Assembly: GCA_900318625.1 (NCBI GenBank)
Contig: ONLG01000023.1
Coordinates: forward strand, 1-39,566
Length of the DNA: 39,566 nt
Source of the DNA: an uncultured Prevotella sp.
GTDB taxonomy: Bacteria; Bacteroidota; Bacteroidia; Bacteroidales; Bacteroidaceae
Reading direction: 5' to 3'
Made by a program: the position numbers and the translations under genes. Below the pieces are notes generated by a model. That model did not search any database, was not told the origin of the DNA, and saw nothing but the letters and a program-made list of their open reading frames with translations. Positions 14,929 through 22,771 of this stretch are shown in pieces. Every line of letters begins with the position of its first letter. The first letter of the stretch is position 1.

Positions 14929-15921
14929 TTAGTAGCCTTTAGTATAGATAACTTTTCCTGCGCCCGAAGTTATCTTCATTGCTTCGGGATGTTCCTTTAT
15001 GAAAGAGTCTATGTGGCGCACTCGCTTCTCTTCGAGTATTTCGTCGACGGCGATAAGTATTCCCGTTTCCTCCACGTCGCCGAAACCGTAGTTGATGGCG
15101 GTGCCAAAGAGCTTCATCGTTGGCGAGAGATTCATGTATGCATTGACCAGCGGCGGAATGTTGTAGCCCAGCGCGCGTATCTCTCTATTGAGCACACGGT
15201 AGTCTTCCCGGAAGTTGTCGTGGCAGAAAAGGGTAGCTAATTCCTTGGGGTCTTCTTCAATTTTGAGAGGTTTCATCGGAGTTATCAGATTCTCCTTGTC
15301 GTCGAAATGCTTCTTGAGGAAGTAGAGAATCATGTCGCGTCCCTTGCGGATGTAGGAGGGATACATGGTCATTTTGCCGAAGAAATACCTCACTTGCGGA
15401 TTTATCACGGTCAGTGCTCCCAGGCCGTCCCATAGGTTGTCGAGGGCGAAAAGGCTCTTGGCACCCATCCGCGAGCTCTGATAGGGCAGCGAAACGAACG
15501 AGCGGCCCAGCTCCACGGTGTAGGGCATATACTCCTTAATGAACTTTTCCGAGAAGTGGAACATATGGCTCGTGGCCAGCTTAGGCTGTCCGTTGTCGCC
15601 TATTTCCCATTCCGAGCCGTAGAGATAGCGGTATCCGCCGAGTATCTCCTCCTGTTCGGGGTTCCACACTATGAGCTGTTTGTAGCAGTTGTCACACGTG
15701 TCAAACTCGTCGAGGTCGAGCGCCTTGCCAGTTCCTCCGCCTGCTTCGCGGAAGGCTATCTCGCGAAGTCGTCCTATCTCGCGCAGGGTATTGGGAGCAT
15801 TGTGGGCTGTGATGACGTAGATTTCGTTGTTGCTCTTGTTCGTCATTCGCAGCTGCTTGTCGGGTGTAAGCTCGCTTCGGATTAAGTCCTTGCTGACGGG
15901 TTGTATTATTTCTTGTTCCAT
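14929..15921 (-). CDS. glsB: GNAT-type N-acyltransferase, glycine-lipid synthesis (GlsB-like)
   Basis: The 330-residue product belongs to the OlsB/hemolysin-like acyltransferase group, with RLREIAFREAGGGTG and EQEEILGGYRYLYGSEW in the N-terminal half, then YTVELGRSFV and KSLFALDNLWDGLGAL. In Bacteroides the homologous GlsB transfers a 3-hydroxyacyl chain to the glycine amino group, making lyso-glycine lipid. The partner GlsA then adds the second acyl chain. The O-acyltransferase gene lies immediately upstream (36-bp gap, same strand), which supports this rather than an ornithine lipid assignment. The substrate amino acid is inferred from the phylum. Alternative: N-acylation of another small amine. 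Confidence 0.78.
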   Translation of the reverse strand: MEQEIIQPVSKDLIRSELTPDKQLRMTNKSNNEIYVITAHNAPNTLREIGRLREIAFREAGGGTGKALDLDEFDTCDNCYKQLIVWNPEQEEILGGYRYLYGSEWEIGDNGQPKLATSHMFHFSEKFIKEYMPYTVELGRSFVSLPYQSSRMGAKSLFALDNLWDGLGALTVINPQVRYFFGKMTMYPSYIRKGRDMILYFLKKHFDDKENLITPMKPLKIEEDPKELATLFCHDNFREDYRVLNREIRALGYNIPPLVNAYMNLSPTMKLFGTAINYGFGDVEETGILIAVDEILEEKRVRHIDSFIKEHPEAMKITSGAGKVIYTKGY

Positions 15922-15957
15922 GATTGTGTTAGGTTCTTCAGTTGGTTGTGTCAGGTT

Positions 15958-16785
15958 CTACAGCTTATACACCGTGTCTTCAACAAAAAGAGCCCATTCC
16001 ATCGGTGTTTTTGTGTTGTCGAAGGTCTGCCAGGGAATAGGCTTTCCTATCTTTACGGTGAATGTCTGGTGCGTGTTTTTGAACATTTCATCGGCAAGGA
16101 AGAGCATTGCAATGTTGAACTTGATGCCCAATCGCTTGCAGATGTTTGCCAGCCGGTAGAAGAAGTTGGAGTTCTGGCCGCCGAAGTGTATCGGCACCAC
16201 GTCGCGCCGGTTCTGCACGCTCTTCGTGATGAACGTCTTTTTCCACGGAATGTCGTGTATCTCGCCGTTGATGCGTCTGCTGCACAGGCCCGCCGGGAAC
16301 ATCACCATGTGGTTCTGACTTGCAAAGCCGGCCTCTACCATAGCCGGGAAGTCGCGTCCCTTCTTGCCTGTTTTGTTGATGCCGATGCACAGCGGAGCCA
16401 GTCCGGGCAGGTTCATCAGCAGGTCATTGACCAGATAACGGAAGTTGCCGTCGTAGTGATGGCCCACTACTGAGCCTATCGCCACGCCGTCGATGCCCCC
16501 GAGGGGGTGGTTGGAGACAAAGGTGTAGAGCTTTCCGTCGTCCTTCGGTGGCAGGTTCTCTTCTCCCTCAACTTTGAGGGTGATGTCGAGGTAGTTCAGA
16601 GTGGCATCGAGCCAGGGCACTCCCTTCAGGTCGCGGGCACTGTGGAGGAACTCGTTTACCTGATCCTGATGCACGATGTGCTTGAGCCAAGCCGAGGCAA
16701 AGCTCGGTACGTACTTGGCTTTGCTGCCCATCTTCGATTTCAGGATGTTGTCAATGTCGATAGTTTTCTCTATATTCTCTCTCAT
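15958..16785 (-). CDS. glsA: PlsC-like O-acyltransferase, glycine-lipid synthesis (GlsA-like)
   Basis: The 275-residue product is a membrane-associated lysophospholipid-acyltransferase-type enzyme. The catalytic H.....D block appears as FVSNHPLGGIDGVAI (H and D four apart). The substrate-binding MVMFPAGLCSRR replaces the usual FPEGTRS. The start MRENIEKTIDID is used because AAAGGGG lies shortly upstream; the longer frame adds only eight residues. The promoter at 16807-16840 precedes it, and glsB follows 36 bp after the stop. Together they would make the di-acylated glycine lipid of the Bacteroidetes envelope. The pairing is seen; the exact lipid is inferred. Confidence 0.8.
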   Translation of the reverse strand: MRENIEKTIDIDNILKSKMGSKAKYVPSFASAWLKHIVHQDQVNEFLHSARDLKGVPWLDATLNYLDITLKVEGEENLPPKDDGKLYTFVSNHPLGGIDGVAIGSVVGHHYDGNFRYLVNDLLMNLPGLAPLCIGINKTGKKGRDFPAMVEAGFASQNHMVMFPAGLCSRRINGEIHDIPWKKTFITKSVQNRRDVVPIHFGGQNSNFFYRLANICKRLGIKFNIAMLFLADEMFKNTHQTFTVKIGKPIPWQTFDNTKTPMEWALFVEDTVYKL

Positions 16786-16806
16786 TTTCAAACCCCTTTG
16801 AGCGAG

Positions 16807-16840
16807 CAAAGTTACAAAATTCTATCAGCAAAGCCACAAA
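16807..16840 (-). promoter_or_regulatory. Promoter of glsA-glsB
   Basis: On the minus strand TAACTTTG occupies 16814-16807. A TTTG at 16840-16837 gives a 22-base spacer (a second TTTG at 16832-16829 would be too close). The ATG follows about 22 bases later. Confidence 0.6.
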
Positions 16841-16882
16841 AATAGAGATTATTTTACCCCCAGCCTGCCACGATCCTGCAAT

Positions 16883-16923
16883 AAGCATAAAAGCCCCACT
16901 CGGCGAGTGGAGCTTTTATGCTT
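16883..16923. terminator. Terminator after susD
   Basis: AAGCATAAAAGCCCCACTC (16883-16901) pairs with GAGTGGAGCTTTTATGCTT (16905-16923), a 19-bp stem with one mismatch. It lies 17 bp beyond the susD stop and before the glsA promoter, insulating the two minus-strand units. Confidence 0.85.
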
Positions 16924-16940
16924 GTTTCTGCTAAATAATT

Positions 16941-18377
16941 TTATTCAGGAAGATAGTCTTCCCATCCGGTGTTCTGTACGATGCCGAAGCCGGCATTGAT
17001 TTCAGCCGCAGGAATTGGATAGACAAATTTTGCCACGTCGAAGTCTGTTGCTGCGCCGCCCATAACATCGATGGTTATGCCCGTGCGGCGGGCATCAAAC
17101 CAGCGGTGTCCTTCCAGATAAAGCTCGCGTACGCGCTCATTGGCAATGAATGTCAGCAATTCGTCAGACGAAGAAGGCAGGTCGTCAACGCTCGTTATAT
17201 CCGTGTTGCGCTTCGCGGTGAACAAAAGGGCTTGTTTTGCTTCGCTAATTTGATTGAGTTGCGCAGCGCACTCAGCAATAATCAGATACATCTCAGACTT
17301 GCGGAATACAGGTATGTTGCTTACAGACTGAGCTGTTGAGATGCCCTGATATTTATAAGCATACACATCTAATACTTTTGCACGGATGTCGTTTTCTTCA
17401 AACGCATCTTCCAGATAGCTGGATACTGTAGCCCCGTATGAGCCATAGAGAGTGTTCAGCGCGTTTGCCGAAAGGTTGTCGTCGTTTGTCTTGCAGACAG
17501 AGAAGATCGTTTCATCGTTGGTGGCGATGGACGACCAGCTGCTGACATAGATGTCGTTTGACGGCAAGTCGTAGTTGTTGCCGTTCTTCAGCTGGCTGAG
17601 AGCATTCTCTGCGGCTTCCTTGGCATCGGCATATCTGCCCATATACAGGTACACGCGGGCTCTCAATGCCGAAATAGCAGACGAATTAAGGAAGAATCCG
17701 GCCTCGCCTGGCAGGAAAGAATCGTCAACGTAATACGACTCAGCATCATCGATGTCGCTCAGCACCTTATCGTAGCACTCTTCGACCGTCTTGCGCTCAG
17801 TCTGTTCGAAAGGCTGCAAGGGTTGCTCGTCCAACAATGCAACGCCCAGCTGGTTGTTTGCCTTCGTGGGATTGTATGGCAGTCCAAAGATGTTGGTAAG
17901 CGTAAAGGTGCTGAGTGCCCTTAGTGCATAGCACTCTGCAATGCAGTTCTCAACCTGAAGCACCTCTTCTTCGTCAAGCTTTAATTCTTCTTTGCTTTCC
18001 AGCACAGCCTTGGCACCTTGTATGGTGCGTGTACACTTGTCGATGGTCTTGTAGCCATAGTCCCATATATTCTCCAGGTCCTCGTCAGTGTCAGTGATAC
18101 TATAGGAGAAGATGGAATAGAAATGTCCTGAAGAAGCATCTGCCTTTGCCAGGTCGCTGCCTATGTCGCCCAAGGCTACGACGTCTCGTCCGTAGAATTG
18201 GTATGAGCCAAACGAGTTGAAGGCACCAATCATTCCGTTCTGTACATCCTGTACGGTGCGGTAGGCATCTGGTGTCTTGATGTTTTGTTCCAGGTCTACG
18301 TCAAAATAGGATTCTCCGCATGACACGAGTCCTAATGACAGCGCCGCACTTATTGCCAATATTATATAATTCTTCAT
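16941..18377 (-). CDS. SusD/RagB-family outer-membrane lipoprotein
   Basis: SusD-like proteins are surface lipoproteins that cap a SusC channel and bind its ligand. The 478-residue product has a lipoprotein signal with the lipobox GLVSC (Cys20), followed by acidic residues as in surface-exposed Bacteroidetes lipoproteins. The helical TPR-like core is typical: DVQNGMIGAFNSFGSYQFYGRD, CIAECYALRALSTFTLTNIFG and ALRARVYLYMGRYADAKEAA. The C-terminal motif FIANERVRELYLEGHRWFDARR is also present. It lies 25 bp downstream of susC. There is no adjacent glycoside hydrolase, sulfatase, peptidase or sigma/anti-sigma pair, so the ligand cannot be read from context. Confidence 0.94.
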   Translation of the reverse strand: MKNYIILAISAALSLGLVSCGESYFDVDLEQNIKTPDAYRTVQDVQNGMIGAFNSFGSYQFYGRDVVALGDIGSDLAKADASSGHFYSIFSYSITDTDEDLENIWDYGYKTIDKCTRTIQGAKAVLESKEELKLDEEEVLQVENCIAECYALRALSTFTLTNIFGLPYNPTKANNQLGVALLDEQPLQPFEQTERKTVEECYDKVLSDIDDAESYYVDDSFLPGEAGFFLNSSAISALRARVYLYMGRYADAKEAAENALSQLKNGNNYDLPSNDIYVSSWSSIATNDETIFSVCKTNDDNLSANALNTLYGSYGATVSSYLEDAFEENDIRAKVLDVYAYKYQGISTAQSVSNIPVFRKSEMYLIIAECAAQLNQISEAKQALLFTAKRNTDITSVDDLPSSSDELLTFIANERVRELYLEGHRWFDARRTGITIDVMGGAATDFDVAKFVYPIPAAEINAGFGIVQNTGWEDYLPE

Positions 18378-18402
18378 TGCGTCTTCTGTTTTTTTGTTGT
18401 TA

Positions 18403-21400
18403 CTATAAACTTACATTTACACCAAATACAATGTTACGCGGCTGTGGGAAGTTCCACCACTGCACACCGTCGGCTCCCACGCTCGACGGGTCGAAGCCAC
18501 GGTAGTTCTTGGCTCCCCAGGTGTAGAGGTTGTCGGTCTGAACATATACTCTCAGGCTGTTGACATAGAAACTTCTGGTCAGCTCTGCGGGGAAAGTGTA
18601 GCCGAGTGTGATGTTGCGCAGCTTCACATAGTTGCCGTTCATCAGGAAGCGGCTTGAATGACTGTTGGCGTAGCAGGCTTCATCCAGAGCGTATGAACCA
18701 TTGATGCGCGGAACGTCTGTGATGTCGCCGGGGTTCTGCCAGCGGTTCTCGTAAACATACTCTGAGAAGTTCTCGCCGAACGAAGCACCGATGTGCTCGT
18801 CGTAGCGCAGGTTGTTGCCGTAGATCTTACGACCGAATGAGTAGTTCAGCTGGAGCGAGAAGTCAAAGCCCTTCCATGTCAGGTTGTTGGTCAGCGAACC
18901 TTCCACGCTTGGGTTGGCATCGCCTAAATAGCGCTTGGCAGCCTTGTTGTAGTTGGTTGTCGTCTCGTCGCCTTCCTCGTTCAGATACCAAAGGGCATCT
19001 CCTGTCTCGGGGTCAACGCCGGCATACTCTTTCATCTTGAACTGGTAGATGGGACGTCCAACCTCTGTAATCTGGTAGACTCCCTCGATAGGCTCGTCGG
19101 TAGAGAGCTTGACAACCTTGTTCTTGTTGTGCGACAAGGTCAGCGATGCGTCCCACTTGAAGTCCTTGCTGTCAATAATCTTGGCGCCCAGTGTCAGCTC
19201 TATACCCTTGTTCGACAGTTCGCCGATGTTTTTGTAGTACTCGCTGAGACCAGTGACGAAAGAGGTGGGAACCGCAAAGACCATGTCCTTTGTGCGGTGG
19301 TTGTAGTAGTCGAACTCGATGTTGAAGCGGTTCAGGAACGAGAAGTCGAAGCCGAGGTTGAACTTTCCCGTGCGCTCCCACTTCAGGTCTGGGTTTCCAA
19401 ACTGGTCGTGTCCAGAGCCGGGAATGCCAGAATAGTTGTAGCTGAAGCCGAACAGGTCTTGCGATGCAAACCAGCTTCCTCCCACCTCAGAGTTACCCGA
19501 AGTACCGTAGGAAATACGGAACGTGAGGTTGTTCAGCCAGCTGCGTGTTGACTCCATGAAGTCCTCAGCCGAGATGCGATACTTGGCACCCATCGACCAG
19601 AACGTTCCCCAGCGGTTGTTGCTTCCGAAGCGCGACGAGCCGTCGAAGCGCAGGCTTCCAGACAGGTAGTATTTGTTGTTGTAGTTGTATTCGGCGTTGC
19701 CAAACCATGAAGCCAGCGCGTTGCGGTTGATATATGTTGAGGCAGAGCCAGGCACGGCTGCGTTGTCAACGGACGGTTTGTCCTCCACGGGATAGTTTGA
19801 GCCTGCCAGATATGCACGCTTGTAGTAGGTGTACTGTGCTTCCTGTCCCAGCATCACGTTCAGGTTATGCAGGTTGTTGAAAGTCTTTATATAGTTCAGC
19901 GTGTTGGTAATAGACATCAGCGTGCGGGTAGTGTTCGAGTTCTCGCCCATACCGCGGTAGTCCTTGCCCTGTGGCTGCAGGAACGACAAGAAGCCAAACT
20001 CATCGACAATCATAATGTCGGCTCCGGCACGGGTAGTCCAGAACAGGTTTGGAGTGAGGTTCAGCGTGAAGTAGGGCGACAGCAGTATGCGGTACTGCTT
20101 TGCCAGGCTCTGGTCGCCTTCCTCGCTGCGGATGGCAACGGGGTTGTAGCCATTGATGGTTTCCATGTTCCACTTGCCCTCTTCGGTGCGTACCGGTGAC
20201 AAGGGCGACTGCATCATTGCCTGAGTGATGGGGTCGGTGAAGTATCCTCCGCCGGCACCCATGTTTGTTTCCGAGTAAACTACGTTGGTATTGAAGCCAT
20301 ACTTCAGTATCTTGGAAATAGAGTGGTCGAGGTTGAATCGGAACGAATATCTCTTCATGTCCTTGCCAATCACGATGGCCTTGTCGTTCAGATAGCCTGC
20401 GGAAAGGAAGTATTTGATGCCATAGGGGTCAGAGCTGCCACCCTGCACGTCAACACAGTATTCCTGGGTAAATCCGTTGCGTGTCACCTCCTTCATCCAG
20501 TCGGTGGTCTGTCCGTCGATGGTGTACATTTCCGTACCCCAGATCAGGAAGTCCTTGTAGTCTTCGGCTGTATAGGGCGCGGTCTTGCCCAAGTAGTTGT
20601 CCATATAGTAAGAAACGGCACCATACTCACCATAGTCCTTTACCTCGTTGGCAAAAGCCTCGTTCCACAGTTCCTGATACTTGTCGGCACTCACGGGGCC
20701 GTATTTGAAATGCTTGTAGGCAGGCATCATCTGCCATCCTACCTTAGCATTGAAGCTTACCTTCGTCTTTCCGCTCTTGCCTTTCTTGGTGGTGATAGCG
20801 ATAACACCGTTGGCAGCACGCGCACCGTAGATTGACGTTGCCGTGGCATCCTTCAGCACGGTAACGCTCTCGATGTCGTTGGCGTTCAGGCTGGCAAGGG
20901 GCGAAATCTCTTGTCCTTCGTCGGAGCGGATACCCACAACATCTGAAGTGTAGGGCACTCCGTCAACGACGTAGAGCGGCTGCGTGCTTGAGTTCAGCGA
21001 GTTGCGGCCACGAATGAAAATGGTGGCTGGTGCGCCCGGCTGTCCAGACTCCATTGTCAGGTGCAGGCCGGGAACGGCTCCGTCAAGGGCCTTGATGGGG
21101 TTGGCATCGGTCTTGTTGGCGATGGTCTTCGTGTCTACCGACGTGGCGGCTCCCGTAAAGGCGGCCTTGCGCGTCACACCATAGCCGGTGACGATAATCT
21201 CATCCAGCGAATTACCCCCCCCAGTTAACGCGATTTTCATGTTCGGGCGTGCGCTTACCTCAAGGGTTTCCATTCCTACATACGAAATCTTCAGGGTGCT
21301 CTTGCCTTCGGGCACGGTCAGCGAGAACTGTCCGTCAAGGTCAGACGTCGTTCCAATCTGAGTTCCGGAAACCATAATGGTAGCGCCGATTATTGGCTGT

Positions 21401-21504
21401 CCGTCCGATTGGGATACAATCGACCCATTTACTTTCATTTGGGCCATCGCTCCTCCCATAAACAGGAAGAGGGATACCAGCAAAAGTGTAAATTTTTTCT
21501 TCAT
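18403..21504 (-). CDS. SusC/RagA-family TonB-linked outer-membrane transporter
   Basis: The 1033-residue protein has a signal peptide (MKKKFTLLLVSLFLFMGGAMA), then a carboxypeptidase-D-like domain (about 25-95, VNGSIVSQSDGQPIIGATIMV). A TonB box (DEIIVTGYG) follows near residue 100, then the plug (IKALDGAVPGLHLTMESGQP...IFIRGRNSLN...PLYVVDGVPY) and a 22-strand-type barrel ending in RNIVFGVNVSL. It forms the energy-dependent channel closed by the SusD partner downstream. Just before the TonB box the frame runs through a G8 tract (21215-21222), giving TGGG, at which a one-base slip would end translation. Base composition looks less GC-rich than the flanking housekeeping genes. The imported nutrient is unknown. 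Confidence 0.95.
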   Translation of the reverse strand: MKKKFTLLLVSLFLFMGGAMAQMKVNGSIVSQSDGQPIIGATIMVSGTQIGTTSDLDGQFSLTVPEGKSTLKISYVGMETLEVSARPNMKIALTGGGNSLDEIIVTGYGVTRKAAFTGAATSVDTKTIANKTDANPIKALDGAVPGLHLTMESGQPGAPATIFIRGRNSLNSSTQPLYVVDGVPYTSDVVGIRSDEGQEISPLASLNANDIESVTVLKDATATSIYGARAANGVIAITTKKGKSGKTKVSFNAKVGWQMMPAYKHFKYGPVSADKYQELWNEAFANEVKDYGEYGAVSYYMDNYLGKTAPYTAEDYKDFLIWGTEMYTIDGQTTDWMKEVTRNGFTQEYCVDVQGGSSDPYGIKYFLSAGYLNDKAIVIGKDMKRYSFRFNLDHSISKILKYGFNTNVVYSETNMGAGGGYFTDPITQAMMQSPLSPVRTEEGKWNMETINGYNPVAIRSEEGDQSLAKQYRILLSPYFTLNLTPNLFWTTRAGADIMIVDEFGFLSFLQPQGKDYRGMGENSNTTRTLMSITNTLNYIKTFNNLHNLNVMLGQEAQYTYYKRAYLAGSNYPVEDKPSVDNAAVPGSASTYINRNALASWFGNAEYNYNNKYYLSGSLRFDGSSRFGSNNRWGTFWSMGAKYRISAEDFMESTRSWLNNLTFRISYGTSGNSEVGGSWFASQDLFGFSYNYSGIPGSGHDQFGNPDLKWERTGKFNLGFDFSFLNRFNIEFDYYNHRTKDMVFAVPTSFVTGLSEYYKNIGELSNKGIELTLGAKIIDSKDFKWDASLTLSHNKNKVVKLSTDEPIEGVYQITEVGRPIYQFKMKEYAGVDPETGDALWYLNEEGDETTTNYNKAAKRYLGDANPSVEGSLTNNLTWKGFDFSLQLNYSFGRKIYGNNLRYDEHIGASFGENFSEYVYENRWQNPGDITDVPRINGSYALDEACYANSHSSRFLMNGNYVKLRNITLGYTFPAELTRSFYVNSLRVYVQTDNLYTWGAKNYRGFDPSSVGADGVQWWNFPQPRNIVFGVNVSL
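21215..21222. repeat. G8 homopolymer inside susC
   Basis: Eight C on the plus strand, eight G in the susC sense strand, lie at about codons 95-97, just upstream of the TonB box. Mononucleotide tracts of this length are prone to slippage. The present length keeps the frame open. Confidence 0.85.
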
Positions 21505-21637
21505 AGATGCTTTACTTTTTTGGTTGATTATAGAGTTTTGTAGTTCAATTATTAGTTTGTTTTACTTACGTTATGAAATAAAAGCCGCCGCCATTGTTTT
21601 AATTTGCAACTTTTTGGAGGCTTTTCCAGTCAATCCG

Positions 21638-21668
21638 CAAAAGTAAAGCGTTTGGGCGAAAGAAGCAA
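21638..21668 (-). promoter_or_regulatory. Promoter of the susC-susD pair
   Basis: On the minus strand TTG (21668-21666), a 20-base spacer and TACTTTTG (21645-21638) fit the Bacteroidetes consensus. The leader to the susC ATG would be about 130 bases, long enough for post-transcriptional control. Confidence 0.6.
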
Positions 21669-21885
21669 GAAAAACGCTTAAAATTTGCAAATTTTTTTTA
21701 ATTTTCGCCTTTTCCGGGTCTTGTTTCGGCATCAAAGCCGTCCTATGGGTTGGTTTCAGATGCCGTTTACAAGGTGTCCTTTGCGGGGCATTTGCAGTAT
21801 TCGGAAAATGTTGCGGGCTGATAATCGGCAGTCTGACACCTGCAATAATTCTCATGGGCGTTGGAAATGTTTGTGCAGCAGCCCC

Positions 21886-21990
21886 GCACACTTTGTTCGG
21901 AGCCTCTGCACGACTTGTGCAACTATGCTGCACGCTTTGTTCGGAGGCTCCGCACAATCTGTGCAGAGCCTCCGCTTGTATTTGCACAGC
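21886..21990. repeat. Intergenic repeat copy 3 with a 15-bp hairpin
   Basis: Two direct copies of GCAC.CTTTGTTCGGAG lie at 21886 and about 21931. CGGAGGCTCCGCACA (21942-21956) and TGTGCAGAGCCTCCG (21960-21974) form a 15-bp stem with one mismatch and a 3-base loop. The GGAGGCTC core relates it to the copies at 5337 and 9184, although the flanking words differ (GCAC rather than TTAC). The rest of the susC-mraZ gap shows no gene. Confidence 0.65.
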
Positions 21991-22061
21991 CTGAAGCACT
22001 GGCAGCGAGGCAGCGACAAAACCGCTAAATTATGTTAAATCGGCTGCAAAACAATCATATT

Positions 22062-22091
22062 GTGGAGCAAAGTGGTGGAAAGTGGGGAAAT
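22062..22091 (+). promoter_or_regulatory. Candidate MraZ operator: three GTGG boxes at 10-bp spacing
   Basis: GTGGAGCAAA, GTGGTGGAAA and GTGGGGAAAT stand head to tail, exactly 10 bp apart, ending 5 bases before the -7 element of mraZ. Characterised MraZ sites are GTG-containing boxes repeated on the same helical face with 10-bp periodicity (TGGGA with 5-base gaps in E. coli, AAAGTG boxes in Mycoplasma). The boxes occupy the place where a -33 element would be. Autoregulation is inferred. Confidence 0.65.
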
Positions 22092-22096
22092 TTGTG

Positions 22097-22104
22097 TAAT
22101 TTTG
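22097..22104 (+). promoter_or_regulatory. Minus-7 element of the dcw cluster promoter
   Basis: TAATTTTG fits TAnnTTTG. No proper TTTG is found 17-23 bases upstream, where the GTGG boxes lie. Transcription would start near 22110, about 115 bases before the preferred mraZ start. Confidence 0.6.
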
Positions 22105-22224
22105 AACGCTCAAACATATATAATGTATGCGCGAGATGGCAGTAAGAAACCAGCAGTTCCCCGTCGGGCAAAGGCTTTCGGCACACAGCCGCAATGGGGC
22201 AGCTGCCAAAAAGAAGATAGCGAT

Positions 22225-22686
22225 TTGCGATTTTTAGGAAACATAGAAGGCAAACTCGACGGCAAGGGACGCGTGTTCCTTCCCTCAGTGTTCAGAAAGG
22301 TGCTTTCGTCGGCAGGCGAAGAGCGGCTTATTCTGCGTATGGATGTTTTTCAGTCGTGCCTCACGCTCTATCCCGAGAGCGTATGGAACGCGCAGGTAGA
22401 CACCCTGCGGCGCAGCCTGAACCGCTACAATGCTTCCCACCAGCAGATATTCCGCCAGTTTGTTGCCGATGCCGAGGAGGTTGTTCTCGATGGCAACGGG
22501 CGCTTCCTTATCTCCCGCCGCAACCTTCAGAAAGCCCACATAGACCAGGCGGTGCGCTTCATAGGCATGGACGACACCATTGAAATCTGGAGTGCCGATG
22601 CCGCCGAGTCGCCCTTCATGGAAGCCGAGGAGTTCGGCAAAGCGCTTCAGGAGCTGATGAAAGACGGCGGAGCATTGCCGTTCTGA
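22225..22686 (+). CDS. mraZ: Transcriptional regulator MraZ
   Basis: MraZ is a ring-forming AbrB-fold DNA-binding protein that represses the dcw cluster in other bacteria. Two SpoVT-AbrB-like repeats are visible: LRFLGNIEGKLDGKGRVFLP at the start and FVADAEEVVLDGNGRFLI in the middle. VRFIGMDDTIEIWS and the conserved PFMEAEEFGKAL follow. Family members begin directly with M.RFLGNIE, which here matches an in-frame TTG at 22225 (153 residues) preceded by AAAAAGAAG. An in-frame ATG at 22123 would add 34 unconserved residues and lies only about 13 bases after the predicted transcript start, so it cannot be excluded. It heads the cluster, and rsmH follows 85 bp downstream. Confidence 0.85.
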   Translation: MRFLGNIEGKLDGKGRVFLPSVFRKVLSSAGEERLILRMDVFQSCLTLYPESVWNAQVDTLRRSLNRYNASHQQIFRQFVADAEEVVLDGNGRFLISRRNLQKAHIDQAVRFIGMDDTIEIWSADAAESPFMEAEEFGKALQELMKDGGALPF

Positions 22687-22771
22687 GGGTTCCGCCCCCG
22701 GCAACAGCACAAGAAGCGAACGCAACACACCCGAAACCTCTTTTTCAAAAACGTAGAAACTGCCTGTTAGA

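Noticed and set aside
18403-21504. susC as a broken gene because of the G8 tract
   Set aside because: The present tract length keeps one continuous frame from signal peptide to final barrel strand, so the gene is intact in this sequence.
21571-21999. A 142-codon minus-strand frame upstream of susC
   Set aside because: It crosses the GGAGGCTC repeat and the susC promoter; the product is compositionally random.
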